Assembly (NCBI RefSeq): GCF_964340395.1
Contig: NC_135571.1
Span: 5,984,953-6,048,952 of the forward strand
Length of the DNA: 64,000 nucleotides
From: Glandiceps talaboti
Taxonomy: Eukaryota > Hemichordata > Enteropneusta > Spengelidae
Direction: 5' to 3'
The notes below the pieces were generated by a model that saw nothing but the letters and a program-made list of their open reading frames with translations, ran no database searches and was not told the origin of the DNA. Made by a program: the position numbers and the translations under genes. Positions 1 through 12,295 of the stretch are shown here, in pieces. Every line of letters begins with the position of its first letter. Position 1 is the stretch's first letter.

Positions 1-1199
1 ACCCACATGGAAGTGTGTTATATCTTTGTGCATCTACACGCATGTATCAAATATAAATGATTTGGAGGTAGCAATTCCCGCACAAAAATGAATGATAAAA
101 AATAACGACACTGAAGGCAATCATTGGTAATCTAAAAAAGTATACATATTCTGATAAGAGTTGAGATTTATGATGTAGTACCCACGTAGTTGAGTAGGAT
201 CAGAGAGGTTACGGTAAAATGTCACTGTTTTGTCAATGATATTTCCAAAGTCCTCAATAGTTTTGGAGTGTCATCGTAAGTGATACAGTTGGTGTGAAAT
301 TTCAACGTGGCAATTTTTCAAGTACCATCAAACCTGAAATAGAACAGAATGTGTTCAAATTTGTAGTTGAAGGGGTGTCTCTTTATTTCCTGTTAGTTGG
401 CTCTGTAATCAGCTGAATGATAAGAGATGCTATTAACGTAAGTTTTGAACAGAAAATAGCTTTAATTTTGACAATGAGAATTTGCTCAAAAAACCGTGGT
501 TATGTTTAAGTTTATCTGTATGTTTCTGTGTAATGTGTAAGGACTGTTAGCATTGAACGGTAATGATAAAGTCAATATATTGACTTTGCTAGAGTATCGA
601 GTAATGGACTGACTGATAGTACATAAGGGGACAACTTAGTAATGTGTACAGTACTGGACCCCCTAACTTAGTGTGTTGCAATAAGGTAGAATTATTTGAT
701 AGATGTACATGTGATAGTCTAGCTGCTAGACTGTCAGCCTTTCTTTTGATTTATGTGACTGACAGTTGTTGTTGCATGGGAGGGACACTTCAAGAGTGTT
801 TCCACCTGAGCTGCTCACCAGAGGTAATACTAGCTGTCATGCTCTGGTTTTGTTCAGCAACCTTATGGGCACAGGGCCAGGTCTTCCTATAGTATAAGAC
901 TACCATATGTACCTATACATACAGGCTAGGGTATAAAGTCTGTGATACACTATATAGAGTGTAGTTACATGTACACCTGATAAGTATTTAAATATTTGAC
1001 TGAGTGGCCACCCTTCCACATACATTAGTCGTGAGGTTTACATGTAAGTGCCTGTTTGATGTTCAGCAGTCAGCTACATGTGGTCATAATGCTAGCCCAG
1101 TTGGAAAGCAGTTTTTGAACTGTACTGTATGGAGAACTATATAATCTAACTGCTAGAACCTTGGGCAATTCTGCTTATGTTAAAGGTTCCATATAGCTA
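1..1199. other. No gene recognised
   Basis: AT-rich single-copy-looking DNA. The 82-codon frame at 644-892 resembles nothing I know and has no splice or promoter support. Possibly intron 1 of PDE3 or intergenic. Confidence 0.5.
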
Positions 1200-1615
1200 A
1201 AGGCTTGGCTCCTGGCACCGAGGCGGCCGTACTATCATCACTTTCCAGCTTTATTTGGCAACCTCATGCAGTGCAAGTCTGAGGTTTTACTACAGGATAT
1301 GATACTTACATGTACATGTACTTTAGTGGCCAAAGGTTGCGTAGTACCAAAACCTTGGTTCAGGGTACCCAGACAGAGGAACATGTACTGTCATCACCTT
1401 TCGACCTTATTCAGCAATGTAGTGACATACTGAGATCTGAGGTCTTACTACGTACATGAACATGTACTACATGTTGTGTAGCTATGTTGCTTTAATACTA
1501 AAATTGGCCAAAGCTTGCATAGTACCAAAACCTTGGGGCTGAGGGCACCAGTCCAGACAGAGGTACTACCATCACCTTTCGGCTTTATTCAGCAAAGTGC
1601 TGAGATCTGAGGTTT
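1200..1615. repeat. Three degenerate ~100 bp copies, ~160 bp spacing
   Basis: Blocks starting near 1200, 1345 and 1523 share, in order, an aaaaccttgg-like start, caccatcacctttcg, tttattcagcaa and ctgaggttttactac. Together they lead into the 84 bp array that follows. Confidence 0.7.
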
Positions 1616-1920
1616 TACTACAAGACCAAATGAGCGCTCTTACGGTACCTGGACATGGCGTCATTATTCGACAATTTTCCAAGGTTCTACATGTGTGTGT
1701 AGGTCGTACTACAAGACTAAAAGAGCTTGTACCTTGACATGAAGTCATTATTTGACAACCTTCCAAGGTCCTACATGTACATATAGGTCTTACTACAAGA
1801 CTTGAAGAGCTAGTACCTGGACATGACGTCATTATTTGACAACTTTCCAAGGTCCTACATGTACATATAGGTCGTATTACAAGACTTGAAGAGCTAGTAC
1901 CTGGACATGACGTCATTACA
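1615..1920. repeat. 84 bp tandem repeat, ~3.5 copies
   Basis: The unit contains ttactacaagact, gagctagtacctggacatga, cgtcattatttgacaac and ttccaaggtcctacatgta. Because 84 is divisible by three, the - strand gives a repetitive frame of 28 residue units, which is a by-product and not a gene. Confidence 0.85.
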
Positions 1921-2244
1921 CAGTCGAGAATTCAATGTTTAAAGTACTTATCAGTGTAGATGGATTAGAAGTGTTAGATATGAATATTGTAGATGTTTTC
2001 TGTATGAAATATGAAATATTGATGCCACCTTCTTGATATTACGATATTGGTGTTAATAATGGAGAAGACTCTATGGAGTAATCATGTTCCTGTGGACATA
2101 CATGTTGTATTTGAAGTGCACCATGTTTTATGAACTCTCCAGAGTACATGTACAGGCTTTTTGAGCCCAATTTTTTTTTCATCAATTTTATCCTGATTTT
2201 TTCACATTCATGTAGACTTTACATTATATATTCATAGTTACACC

Positions 2245-2400
2245 ACACACAAGCCAAGTTGTATGCATTTGAACAGAAAATATGCAAATTTTAACCTGGT
2301 TGTTCGGTGTCGTGATAATGTGAATTTATTGTGCTTGAAATGTGAGTCAGAGCACTCAAGATTGGCATTATTTCCTCATTTTTGTAAATTAAGTTTGTTC
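2245..2400 (-). mobile_element. Partial tail of the foldback family (- orientation)
   Basis: Shares acaagccaagttgtatgc, the aacagaaaatatg step and the attggcattatttcc step with the minus-oriented copy at 42460-42815. It is cut off by the SINE-like sequence that follows. Confidence 0.6.
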
Positions 2401-2439
2401 AAGTATGATTGTATTCTCTGATGTTTTTCTCCATTGAGC

Positions 2440-2790
2440 CAGAGAACACTTGACATAATGGAACCGTGATGGTCAAATGGTTCATGTCGATGGCTTGGAA
2501 TGTGAATGTCATCGCTTTAATCCTTGTCACCGCCATTTGTTTCTGGGTGACTACAGTGCTGGGGTAAGATTTTAACCACGACTGTGCCTCCGTCAACCCA
2601 GCTGTATAATTGGGGACCTGATAGGATAGAGGTTGCAATGTGAATGCTTTAATCCTATGTGCTTATAGAGGCTGCAATGGATTGTATGCTCCCCAGGGAG
2701 TTGAGGAAGAATACATGTAAAGGGTTGATGTGCTATTACAGGTCTGTGACAGGGGTAATAATTGTAAAATGTTGTGAGCTCATCATGGAT
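2440..2790 (+). mobile_element. Degenerate tRNA-derived SINE
   Basis: From 2535 on it matches the better copy at 20870-21210: tttgtttctgggtgactac, gtgcctccgtcaacccagct, gtataattggggacctgata, gcaatggattgtatgc and a decayed gtgttgagctc 3' end. The tRNA-like head is badly eroded. Confidence 0.75.
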
Positions 2791-2854
2791 CAGTGCTATA
2801 TGAAAACTAACATTATTATCAGGCTTGTGACGCTACTTGTCTTGAGACTATTCA

Positions 2855-3215
2855 TGATATTATTTCTCAATATTTTTCTTCGTTCAGCCAAGGAAAATAC
2901 AAGTGACCTAAGGGGCGTTTGTCACTACATGTCTAGCTACTGGTAGTGACAGCCCTTAGGTTGATAGTATTTTCTGGCTGAATGAAGAAAAATATTGGCG
3001 AATAACATAATTATACCAGCGCCAGTAATATCAAGGAAAAATCAGGGAAAGTAATGGTAATTTTGAACGTTTTGACTCATATTTCAGACACAGCAAAACC
3101 AGTGATATAGGCACACGTTGTCGTGATATAGACACCAGTTATCATGACGCAGAACGACCAGAGTACATGTATATACAGCCCATATTTTTGTTTACCCTGC
3201 CTTATGCATGGTATA
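2855..3215 (+). mobile_element. Foldback transposon with one-sided tail, copy 1
   Basis: A foldback of about 70 bp arms (caatatttttcttcgttcag through aagtgacctaaggggc, then its reverse complement ending gaagaaaaatattgg) is followed by a roughly 200 bp non-palindromic tail. The tail contains taccagcgccagtaatatca, aacgttttgactcatat and gtcgtgatatagacacc. The same layout recurs at 32235, 43333 and elsewhere. No coding capacity, so non-autonomous. Confidence 0.85.
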
Positions 3216-3649
3216 AGCCCTCTTACATCATTCCTACATGTATGCCATTTAACAACATATCTTGCACTCTAACATACGGCTAACGAATTGGAAAACCTTT
3301 CCTGAACTGTACTTTACCCCAGTAGCTATACCTTATTGCTTGTTTTTGTAAATTTTTGCTTGAGAAAATACATCAATTTGAACAAACATTACTGGATAAG
3401 TAGAAACCCTCTAGATTAGTTGTAATATGCATCACTGTTCACTGTACACAGTGTACTGTAAATGTATTTATTTTGACTTATGAAATATATGCTGGAATGG
3501 AACTCACGTTTTTGTACAAAAAGTTGAATTACATGTAGTTGAATAATAAGAATAGAAATTATGAAAACCAAGTCTTCTTAGAAGACACAGTCACAGTCAG
3601 ATACATTACTTTTAAAAGTCATTTACATTTAATAAGTGTGATTCTACTC

Positions 3650-3765
3650 GGGGTATTTGCACGTGTGCTAATGCAGTGTTCTCTGCGCCCATACTTTCAC
3701 GAGCGTAACGAGTGAAAGTGCAGCAGAAAACACTGCAAGGATGAGTTCAAATACACCTGAGTATC
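3650..3765. mobile_element. Short foldback element
   Basis: The left arm (ggggtatttgc ... gcagtgttctctgc ... actttcac) is matched by a reverse-complement right arm (gtgaaagtgcagcagaaaac ... gcaaggatgagttcaaatac). The hinge is cgagcgtaacgag. Confidence 0.7.
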
Positions 3766-4289
3766 CAACGTTGGAACTCACGTGGCATTGGGTTATGTTA
3801 TTATTACATATGTTTATCTGAAACGGTAAATTTCCATAAAATCATACAGCGTGATTTTGTTAGTGTAACAAACGACCTCGTCCTTATTTGCTTGCAGATA
3901 TGCAATAATGTTTTCGATATTGCACTGCAGAGAAAATACGAATCGTATACGTGCTCCAAGTGCAAGTAATCTCTGGTACATAATTATGTATTCCGTGCAG
4001 TTATTGACTGCATTAGGTACCATATTGATCATACTGTCATAATACAGAGAGGACGATAAAATGAATTACATATATTTGTCATAATGTACCATATGTACTG
4101 CTTTGTCCTTGAGTAGTTTGAAATGATGCAACTATTATATCTGTCCTGATACTGATACATGGTTGACTAATGTAATTAAGGATGTTTTGTGTCCGTGGTG
4201 AAAATTTACATGCACCATATTGTATACTTCAAGTTGCACTGTTCTACATACAGTGTTTTTGCTAAGGGCGGTAGTAGGTAAAATGTACC

Positions 4290-4555
4290 ACAGTTCCAAT
4301 GTCGGGTTCTCAAGCAAAATTACCATAGACGCTATTGGGAAACACAGCCATTTTTACCTCTTTATGCGAAAACACTGCCATTTTTCCCCCTTTCTCTCTT
4401 TCTCTTACCGGGGTTCCTATGTGATTTAACCTGGGTTCCCAAACAAAATTACTATAGACTCTATGGGGAAACACTGCCATTTTTACTCCTTTCTCCCTTT
4501 CTGTTACCGGGGTTCCCCAACCTTCGCAAAAGCACTGCCGTAATTTATGAAACAT
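4290..4555. repeat. ~125 bp tandem duplication, ~2 copies
   Basis: Copies share gggttct/cc-caagcaaaattaccatag, cgctattgggaaacac, gccatttttac and the CT-rich end ctttctcttaccggggttcc. Confidence 0.8.
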
Positions 4556-5109
4556 CCCTGGAAAACATAGTGTGCAGGAAGAGTGTTATCAATATCAGTC
4601 ACCTGTTTTAAAAGCATCGTGATAATAAATCATATGTGAGTAATTTGTATTTTATGAAATAAATCACCTTAAATCGTGTAAGGTCTCTTTGTGAATAAAA
4701 ATCTAGCTGTGGAGCCTGCTGAGGTGACCGTGAGAAACTAGTCTATGCCTCAAGTAGTTTTTGTACTCGTTTCAAGTAAATGTTTGCTGTATCACAATTT
4801 TGGTTGGGATTACTCTATGGATTTGACAGCTTTACAACAAGATGTATGCTAAGTGATGTATACATTACATGTATGCCCAAGTATATACACTGCATGCAGA
4901 CACACTTAACTTACTTACATTTTGTAAATAGACATGCATGCAAGATGCAAGTGGGCATGTGGAAACTTGTGCACTTGCATATGTACATACACACACATAC
5001 AAACACATTCACTCACAGACACAAACATAATGCATTCATGTACATCCATGGATGTGTACATGTACATATACTAAGTTAGTATCACATGTACAATACATTA
5101 TGCACATGT

Positions 5110-5267
5110 ATGCAACTACACACACGCACACACATACACACACACACACGCACATACACACACACACACACGTATACACACATACACACAAACACACATA
5201 CTTTCATTTAACACACGTATACACACACATGTGACACATACTTTCATTTAACACATACTTATACACA

Positions 5268-5307
<40 letters not shown>
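5110..5307. repeat. Compound (CA)n microsatellite
   Basis: Interrupted CA/CACG/CATA runs, then a pure CA run of about 35 bases ending near 5307. Short frames rich in Thr-His here are artefacts. Confidence 0.95.
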
Positions 5308-5309
<2 letters not shown>

Positions 5310-5518
5310 CACATACACTTTCGTGTACATGTTTGTGCAGTTGTAGTGAGTTCCGAGTCATTGGTTTGACTTGAATAGTACATTGCAGTTGTGTTTTAGT
5401 AATCCACCATAATTCTGATGTATCTAAACCAGGCCAAGTACCATAGCTGTATTTATCACCGATAATATATACATGTGACTATAGACATGTACTTTATAGT
5501 GCATGTTCATAATCTTAT

Positions 5519-5600
5519 ATTATCCCCCAATATTTATCTTCATTCAGCCAAGGAAAATTCGAGTGACATTGATGGAAGTGGAGTCACTACAAGTCAAAAA
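5519..5600 (+). mobile_element. Fragment of the foldback family
   Basis: Contains cccaatatttatcttcattc, agccaaggaaaattc, aagtgaca and gtcactac, i.e. the left arm only. Confidence 0.7.
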
Positions 5601-5656
5601 ACTATACATGAACCCATAAAAATTTGATGACATACATGTAGACACGCATGGATTTG

Positions 5657-5875
5657 TGCAATCTGATTAAAATCTGGTGTGCCATGGTGAAAGCGGCTAG
5701 ATGCTGTTATTTACCTCTATATTTCCATCGTTTTGTGTCGTTTGTTTTGTTCTGAATGATCGCTGCCTTCCCACATCACTTGGAACAAAACAAACGACAC
5801 AAAACGATGGAAATATAGAGGTAAATAAAGGCATCTAGCCGCTTTCACCACACCAGATTTTTATCAGATTGGGAT
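5657..5875. mobile_element. Near-perfect foldback element, ~90 bp arms
   Basis: The left arm (attaaaatctggtg ... gaaagcggctagatgc ... ttacctctatatttccatcg ... ttttgtgtcgtttgttttgt) is reverse-complemented at 5783-5875 with very few changes. The unpaired centre is about 30 bp. A diverged single-arm relative sits at 40063-40180. Confidence 0.9.
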
Positions 5876-6650
5876 TTGTGGTGAGAGAGAACTGCCACGT
5901 AGTAGATGTCGTATTTTCTATTCAATATTAGAACTGCACATGTATGTATGGGTATGTGTTATATTTTTCATACTACTGGGAGAGGATGGTACTGAAGTAT
6001 GTATGCGTACATGTACATATGAAGAATCGCTGAATTGTTAGCCCAGTGTCAACCTGATTTTAAGATCTGGTTTATGCAGATATTACTGGTAACCGTTCTA
6101 TTTGCTGGTACAGTGTGTGTGAGGGCAGTGTACATGTATAGTACACGGTGTTAACATCTGGGGTGTGTTAGATTATGCAACCCTGGGAGCCTTTTGATAC
6201 CTATAAAGTTGAATTCAATTGCAGTACATGACATCATACATGTACTCGCTTGCCCAGAATCGACTCTCCTTTGGAGCTAGGGCAGCTTGGAGATTGACCT
6301 GACCTGACTTGACCTAAGTTAGGTGATGAAATGTGATTGGTTACTTGTATCAAGTCTGAAACTGTCATGCCATATTTTGAGGAGAATTTTTTGCTTCAAA
6401 ATTGTCTAAAATATTTTGGAAAGACAGACCAATTTATTTATTGTGAAGCACGGATTTGACGTGTGTACAGTTTACAAAATGTAGGTCATATATTCCCAAG
6501 GGTACCCCAAATGTAATGAAATGCGTTCAATTTTCACATGACTCGAAGCTCCCAATGACGTCATTTACCCCAACCCAAAGCTCCCTGGGCATGCATAATC
6601 AAATTCATCACGGGTTGGGGCAAGCATATTATTAGCCCTTCCAGTTGCTA
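5876..6650. other. No feature recognised
   Basis: Unique-looking AT-rich DNA. No exon-like frame seen. Confidence 0.4.
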
Positions 6651-6659
6651 ACACATGCT

Positions 6660-7100
6660 GGTAAGGTACTAGTGTAGTTCAGTGTTGGCACAGAACTAGC
6701 ATGATGCTAGCATTGGTAATCTAGTTAGAAAGTAATTCTTCAGGTGTTCTTGACCCATTGCAAGTCCAGTTTGGGGAAAGTGATCATTTAGCTGTACTCT
6801 CAAGTATGTGTAACATAATGCTACATTGTTGCCCAGGTAGAATTTTCATGTGCTGCACTGTAGCCAAATTGTAGCCCAGTTGGAAAGTACGTATGTATAA
6901 TGCTACAATGTTGCTCAGTTAGAATTTTATGTGCTGCACTATAGCTGAATGTTAGACCAGTTAGAAAGCAATGCTTGAACTATTCTATAGCCATGTGTAC
7001 CCAGGTGATATGCAATTCTGTACCTCTATTGAATTTGTAGCATGTTAGCACAGTTGGAGTACAACTTTTGAGTTGTACTACCGAGAATATATTGTACATT
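6660..7100. repeat. Degenerate ~83 bp repeats
   Basis: Blocks near 6815 and 6898 share aatgctacattgttgccc, agaattttcatgtgctgcac and agcccagttggaaagta. A looser copy of the last word is at 1093. Confidence 0.65.
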
Positions 7101-7524
7101 GTATAGCAAGGTGAATAAAGCAAATAGTGGTAACACCCCCTGATGTGAGAGTTTTTCACTCTATTATCTATCTAAGAATGTGATTTGAAATTCATTGCAT
7201 TTAAGAAAAAATCTGGGAAACAAAGAAACGTTCCAGTGAAAACACACCCTTGAATAGCTAGAAGTACATGTATAGTCTTACTGACAGTGAAATATGATGT
7301 ATTATGATGTATAATGGAAACGGAGTGTGACGTCACAACTACCATCAGTTGCCATGGTAACCTGGTAATTAAATTTTTTGTGGTCAAAAGTAAGGTGGCA
7401 TGCTTTCCTAGTCTTTGAATATAATTTAGAGTGATTCCTACCTACAGTACCTGGTGACTATATTAAAATTAAATTCCAATAATTCGAAAGAAATCATTTT
7501 TTGGTTGACAAAGATTACAATGTG

Positions 7525-7745
7525 TTTAAAGTGGCCATATGGATGAGGATTGGATATTTATTTTGGATTTTGGATTTATAAAACAATGTTATCATGACTT
7601 CCTACTTGAAAAATCAATGTGAAACAACATTGGCTAAGTCTGTCTTTGATATCAGTACATGTACATTGCAAAAAGCTAAAAAAAATGTGTAAAAAGTTGT
7701 TATTGTTGTACGTACAATTCTCATTTCCAAACACATTATTGAAAT
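7525..7745 (+). mobile_element. Partial copy of the 25 kb foldback family
   Basis: Shares ggccatatggatgaggattg, ttataaaacaatg, catgacttcctacttgaaaa, tgtgaaacaacattg, gcaaaaagctaaa and tgtacgtacaat with the full element at 25186-25535. Confidence 0.8.
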
Positions 7746-7774
7746 AAAGGTCAAAATGGTATCAAAGTTAAGTC

Positions 7775-7830
7775 ACTTTAGAATCCAATATGGCCACCAA
7801 ATCCAATATGGCCACCAAATCCAATATGGC
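7775..7830. repeat. 18 bp triplicate
   Basis: aatccaatatggccaccaaa occurs three times in a row with small changes. A related triplicate (ggatggtggccatatt) lies at 30847-30898. Confidence 0.8.
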
Positions 7831-7879
7831 TGCCAAATACGGTGTTGAGTGTGCAGGAAAATAAAAGATTGGGCAACTT

Positions 7880-7990
7880 GGTTTTATTATTTCACAAGAA
7901 ACCAAGCCGTCAATGTCAAAATTTGGAGAGAATTGAAGAATTTTGATTTCAGGGACATTTATCCCCGGGGTGCAGTTTACCCTTTAAAGT
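7880..7990 (+). repeat. Dispersed repeat, shared with 60790-60960
   Basis: aaaatttggagagaattga, then ttgatttcagggac and ccccggggtgcagtttacc, recur in reverse complement at 60810-60920. Confidence 0.75.
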
Positions 7991-8240
7991 GAAAGTTCAA
8001 ATGTCCTAATTCTTTAGGAGAAACCCTAATGAGACAGGAAACATATGGTAATGGTATAATTTAGCAAAATGTCGTGATTTAACTAAAATAAAATGTCCAA
8101 ATTTTTTGACAAATCCTGAAGAGAGAAATTACTTGCAAGAAAATCATTACTGTGATATTAAACCATTATCTTGAGAAAAAAAACCCTAAAATAAATTGTC
8201 CCAATATTTTAGGAGAAATTCTGAAGAGAAATTACGTAAA
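7990..8240. repeat. Degenerate ~100 bp tandem repeat
   Basis: Three blocks share aaatgtcc, tttaggagaaa and ctgaagagaaattac. Confidence 0.6.
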
Positions 8241-8569
8241 GTAGCACTATTGTGTACTCAGTGTCTATATATGTAAAAGTATACTCATGACATCAAACTA
8301 AATTATCCAACATGACTCCCACCTTGTTGATGGAGCCTGGAACTAACAACTTGATATCGTTGTGTCCTAGACCTAACCACTCATATCTTAGGACACCACT
8401 CACCATAAATGACTTGGAATGGTGCGGTGTTGGCATAATTATGTCATATCGTCTTTCAGCATGGTTTGATGTATAGCATCAGTGAATTTCAAGTGGGTGA
8501 GAGGGGGACGGGAAGGGGGGGGGATACTTTTTTGTACCAGTGTTTTCATTGTCACAAACTGCCTGTTTA

Positions 8570-8660
8570 CGGCACCGTTCTTAACGAGCCTCCCACTGGT
8601 TTCGAGGTATAGCAAAAGAAATAACAGCTCTGGTTTGCGAGAATGCAGTGTTTTCTGTCC
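8570..8660 (+). repeat. Dispersed repeat fragment
   Basis: agaaataacagctctggttt with gcgagaatg is matched at 38372-38405 and, inverted, at 44541-44580. This is an interspersed family of unknown type. Confidence 0.65.
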
Positions 8661-8699
8661 CTGATTTTAATGAAAATACAAGTGAACTATATTTATAAG

Positions 8700-8960
8700 T
8701 ATCGCTTTGATTCAAGTCTCAGTATTTTTTAGAAGCATTTTAAATTTTTACAGCCAAAATTATTTCAATAAAATGTCCTTTCTCTCCGTGATAATGATGT
8801 ATGAAAGAAAGACACTGAACTGTGTTTACAATTATACTTTTGATGTATTTATATATAGCATCAGTGAATTATTTCAAGTCTCAGTTATGCTTTTAGAAGT
8901 ATTTTACAGACAAAATTCTTTCAACTAAATGTCACTCTCTCATTGATTTTAAAAACAACA
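8700..8960. repeat. ~150 bp duplication
   Basis: The blocks from 8707 and 8870 share caagtctcagt, ttttagaag, tattt, acagccaaaattatttcaa and aaatgtc. Confidence 0.65.
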
Positions 8961-9204
8961 ACCGAACTGTGATAGAGTGTTTTCAAATCTACATATACAT
9001 TTTGTAGCTTATTGTTGTGTTGAGGTGTAAGACTCTGCAAAGATTCAAGTTTTTGTACTCATTTTGTAGTGTGGATAAGAGAAAGTGTATGGTATTTCAT
9101 AGGTCTCAGTGTGATGTCATAATGTGGGTCAGTTGTGATGGAATTTTAGAATTGTAGAGTACACTTCAAGTTACATTAAGTTAGACTAAGAGATATGGTT
9201 GGAT

Positions 9205-9410
9205 GCAGACAGACAGATACATCTATGGATAGACACCATGTCTGTATACCCCTCTCCTCCCCTCACAAAAGCAGAGAAGATGGGTAGATGCCATGTATAA
9301 CCCACCCCACCCCCCACCCCCCTGACAGACAGATGCATCTATGGATAGACACCATGCCTGTATACCTCCTTCCTAACAGAAGCACAGATAAGATGGAGGG
9401 CTGCCATGTA
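9205..9410. repeat. ~118 bp tandem duplication
   Basis: gacagacagatacatctatg, then gatagacaccatg and tctgtatacc, is repeated from about 9324 with few changes. Confidence 0.85.
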
Positions 9411-9413
9411 TAT

Positions 9414-9507
9414 ACCCACCCACCCACCCAACCACCCACCCACCCACCCACCCACCCACCACCACCGCCGCCACCACCACCACCACCACCACCACCACCA
9501 CCACCAC
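9414..9507. repeat. (ACCC)n/(ACC)n microsatellite
   Basis: A run of cccacccaccca becomes a pure accaccacc run. The Pro-rich and Gly-Trp-rich frames on the two strands are artefacts. Confidence 0.95.
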
Positions 9508-10064
9508 GATTAGCTTGATGTTTCTGTGAATGAAGGGCTTAAAGGCCTAATCTCCATATAAATAGGGTTTGGATTAACATAAAGCTTTGCTGGATAACTT
9601 TGACCATATGTAACACACTCACAGATTACTCATAGAGCACCTATGAAACTGCCGTTGTAGAGAGTATTACAGATGTTTTTATCTACTAATGTTGGACTAC
9701 AATATTATGAATATTCAGGAAAGAAATCTGCCACTGTATTTTTTGAAAATAGTTGCATTTCATGAAAATGTTGGCTTGCTTGATACACATTGGGATATGT
9801 TAAAACACTGAGGAGTGATTACCAATTAGTGTTTTAAAGGCCAGGGGATTCCTGGCAATCTCAGGTCCTGACATGAGTTTTATCTTATCAATGAAGTCAT
9901 AAAGATTACAACACAGGACCGGCCATTTGTTCAGGATTAACTTTTTCAATAGTTTTGCTTTAGGAAGGTTTTTCACAGCTAAATTCTAATTCAAATCCAA
10001 ACTTGGTCGAGCATAATATTTTGGTACCGTAGTGTGGGGATGGGGGGGGGGGGGGGAAGGATGA

Positions 10065-10340
10065 GGGTCTAGGGGTGAACAAATCTGCTGGTCCTGGGTC
10101 CAGGACTAGAGATTTTTTTGGGTGGACCAAACAAATTTTACCTTGTCTGGTCTGTCGGACCAGTACCTTACTGTTAATAACTATGTTAAAAAGCTTCTGA
10201 TATACAGATTCGTATGTAAGATTTGATGGTGCACATTAGCAGGACCTTGGACCACTAATTCTTTCAGCAGGTCCACTGGATTTTTTAAGGCACTGGTCCG
10301 GGGACCACCAGTTCACAAAATGATTAGTTCACCCTTGGGG
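10065..10340. mobile_element. Possible element with imperfect terminal inverted repeats
   Basis: The left end (aggggtgaacaaatctgctg with gtcctgggtcca) is partly reverse-complementary to the right end (ctggtccggggaccacc ... ttagttcacccttgg). A G run of about 15 bases lies just upstream. Confidence 0.45.
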
Positions 10341-10974
10341 TCACAGCGTTGATGGGGGTTACTGTTTCAGGTTTTGCACCATTGATTGTGCGAAGCACCA
10401 CATGATGATAATATGTATACATATGACGAAGATGATATCAGATAATTTAAGCTGTCATCTAGCCATAAATATGTCAATCATACTTTTAAATCATTGTCAT
10501 ACAGACATCATTACATCATGAATGAGACTCCATAATTCAATAGTCCTTTGCTAGACAGTAATTACAAAGATCGGCATGGAGTACGTCTGGAATGAGAATT
10601 GGTAGGGAGTACTATATTTAATGAAAAACGTGTCTGCCGTTTATCGTCAGTTTTATGGATTGTCTTTGTTGTATGTATGATTTATTCGGAAGTAGGGGCT
10701 TAATTGACTGTTATGGTTTCATTCCAGACAATTCACTTTAATATATTGAATACTGGGGAATGTTGCTCTCGTTTCTCCTGTCTGCATAGTCAATAACATG
10801 TATCATATGAAATAAATGTACAAGTATTCAAATGGCGACTTATAGAATGTATTCCCATCTCTAGAGCTTTGTTCAAGTCATGTACATAATAAGTATTTGT
10901 CTATTTGAATAATTTTAATCAAGAGTATGTTTTTGACAATTAGACAGGACATTTCACTTTAATTAATTAGTATA

Positions 10975-11245
10975 CTTAGAGCTACATATATATCTAAGTA
11001 GCATACTTTCACAGAAATCAAATTAGCATACCGCCACATAAATCTAATTAGCATATTTCCACAGAATCTAATTTGCATTCTGCCACATACAGCTTATTAG
11101 CATACCTTCACAAAGCTAATTAGCATACTTTCACACACATCTAATTGCATACTTCCATACACATCTAATTGCATACTTCCATACACATCTAATTGCATAC
11201 TTCCTCACACATCTAATTAGCATACTTCCTCACACATCTAATTAG
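10975..11245. repeat. ~24 bp tandem repeat, about 10 copies
   Basis: The unit is roughly catctaattagcatacttcc plus acac. The 5' copies are diverged and the 3' copies nearly identical, an edge-to-centre decay typical of minisatellites. Confidence 0.85.
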
Positions 11246-12290
11246 CTAGTACAGAGATCGTAAACAACAATGATTTTATGTTATGACATGATATTCATGA
11301 CTTTGATATGAATAATAACATAAACAATGTCAGAAATTCCAAACGATAAATCAATATAATTTGTTCAGAGTTTATGTCAAGGTAAGTATTTTTACTACAT
11401 TTTTTATGTCGACTGTTTCTCTTCAAGCAAATTTGTGGCAAAGATAGTCTTTTTCCGAGGCATATTAGAATGCCTGTAGGGTACTGAAAAATATAACCTT
11501 GTAGTTTTAAAGGAACATATTGTGGTGAAAGACTTACATATTGTAAAAACTATCATTTGATGGTAAATTGAAAAAATTTTCGCAGCAATTTAGAGCGAGA
11601 TAGAGAGGGAGGGAGATTGACAGAGGGTATTACCTATCTTCTAGTCATTGATGGTAGAGTACTGTACACTTGATTGATATCCTTATGAAAACAGTACACA
11701 TAAACAGGCCTACTGACTAATTGTTTATCAATAATATTAAATATTTATGGGATACTGATATGATTTGATCAATAAGTAATCATACATAAATAAGCCTCGT
11801 TTTGGTTGAAATACAACAACATGAAGTAAAAAAGTAAAAAAAAAATTTGCAAAATATTTAAAAAAAAAAAAAAATAGTTCCAAGTTACTGCTACTATACA
11901 CATGTAGCTATTTGGAATTTCATACTTGTCAACAACTTGAAACCATAATCTCCCTAATTTGATATTACACTTTTAATATCGGTTGTAATTTGATGATGTG
12001 TACAGCTGTTAATGTTTACCATCTGTTCCTTGTTTTGAACTATTTGTATCTGAATATGTAAATTAGAAATGCTTTTTAGTACAAATTAGTTACTATTTTT
12101 CAGTCCACAATCAACACATTGATGCCATAGTTTCAAAGTAACTAATTTTAGTGTATAATTGATGTCAAAATATATTTTCCATCGATGTTTGTGCAATATT
12201 TCTCCTATAAAGTGACATTCTTTTCTCAGTAACCTACATTTAATTTGACATCTTCTAGCATTTATTTTCTTATCTAAAAATTCAGTCAAA
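11246..12290. other. No feature recognised
   Basis: AT-rich, with A runs near 11840-11875. No gene-like frame. Confidence 0.4.
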
Positions 12291-12295
12291 ATTCT

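Noticed and set aside
1572-1916. 114-codon repetitive frame on the - strand
   Set aside because: 84 bp repeat with a unit divisible by three; no family resemblance.
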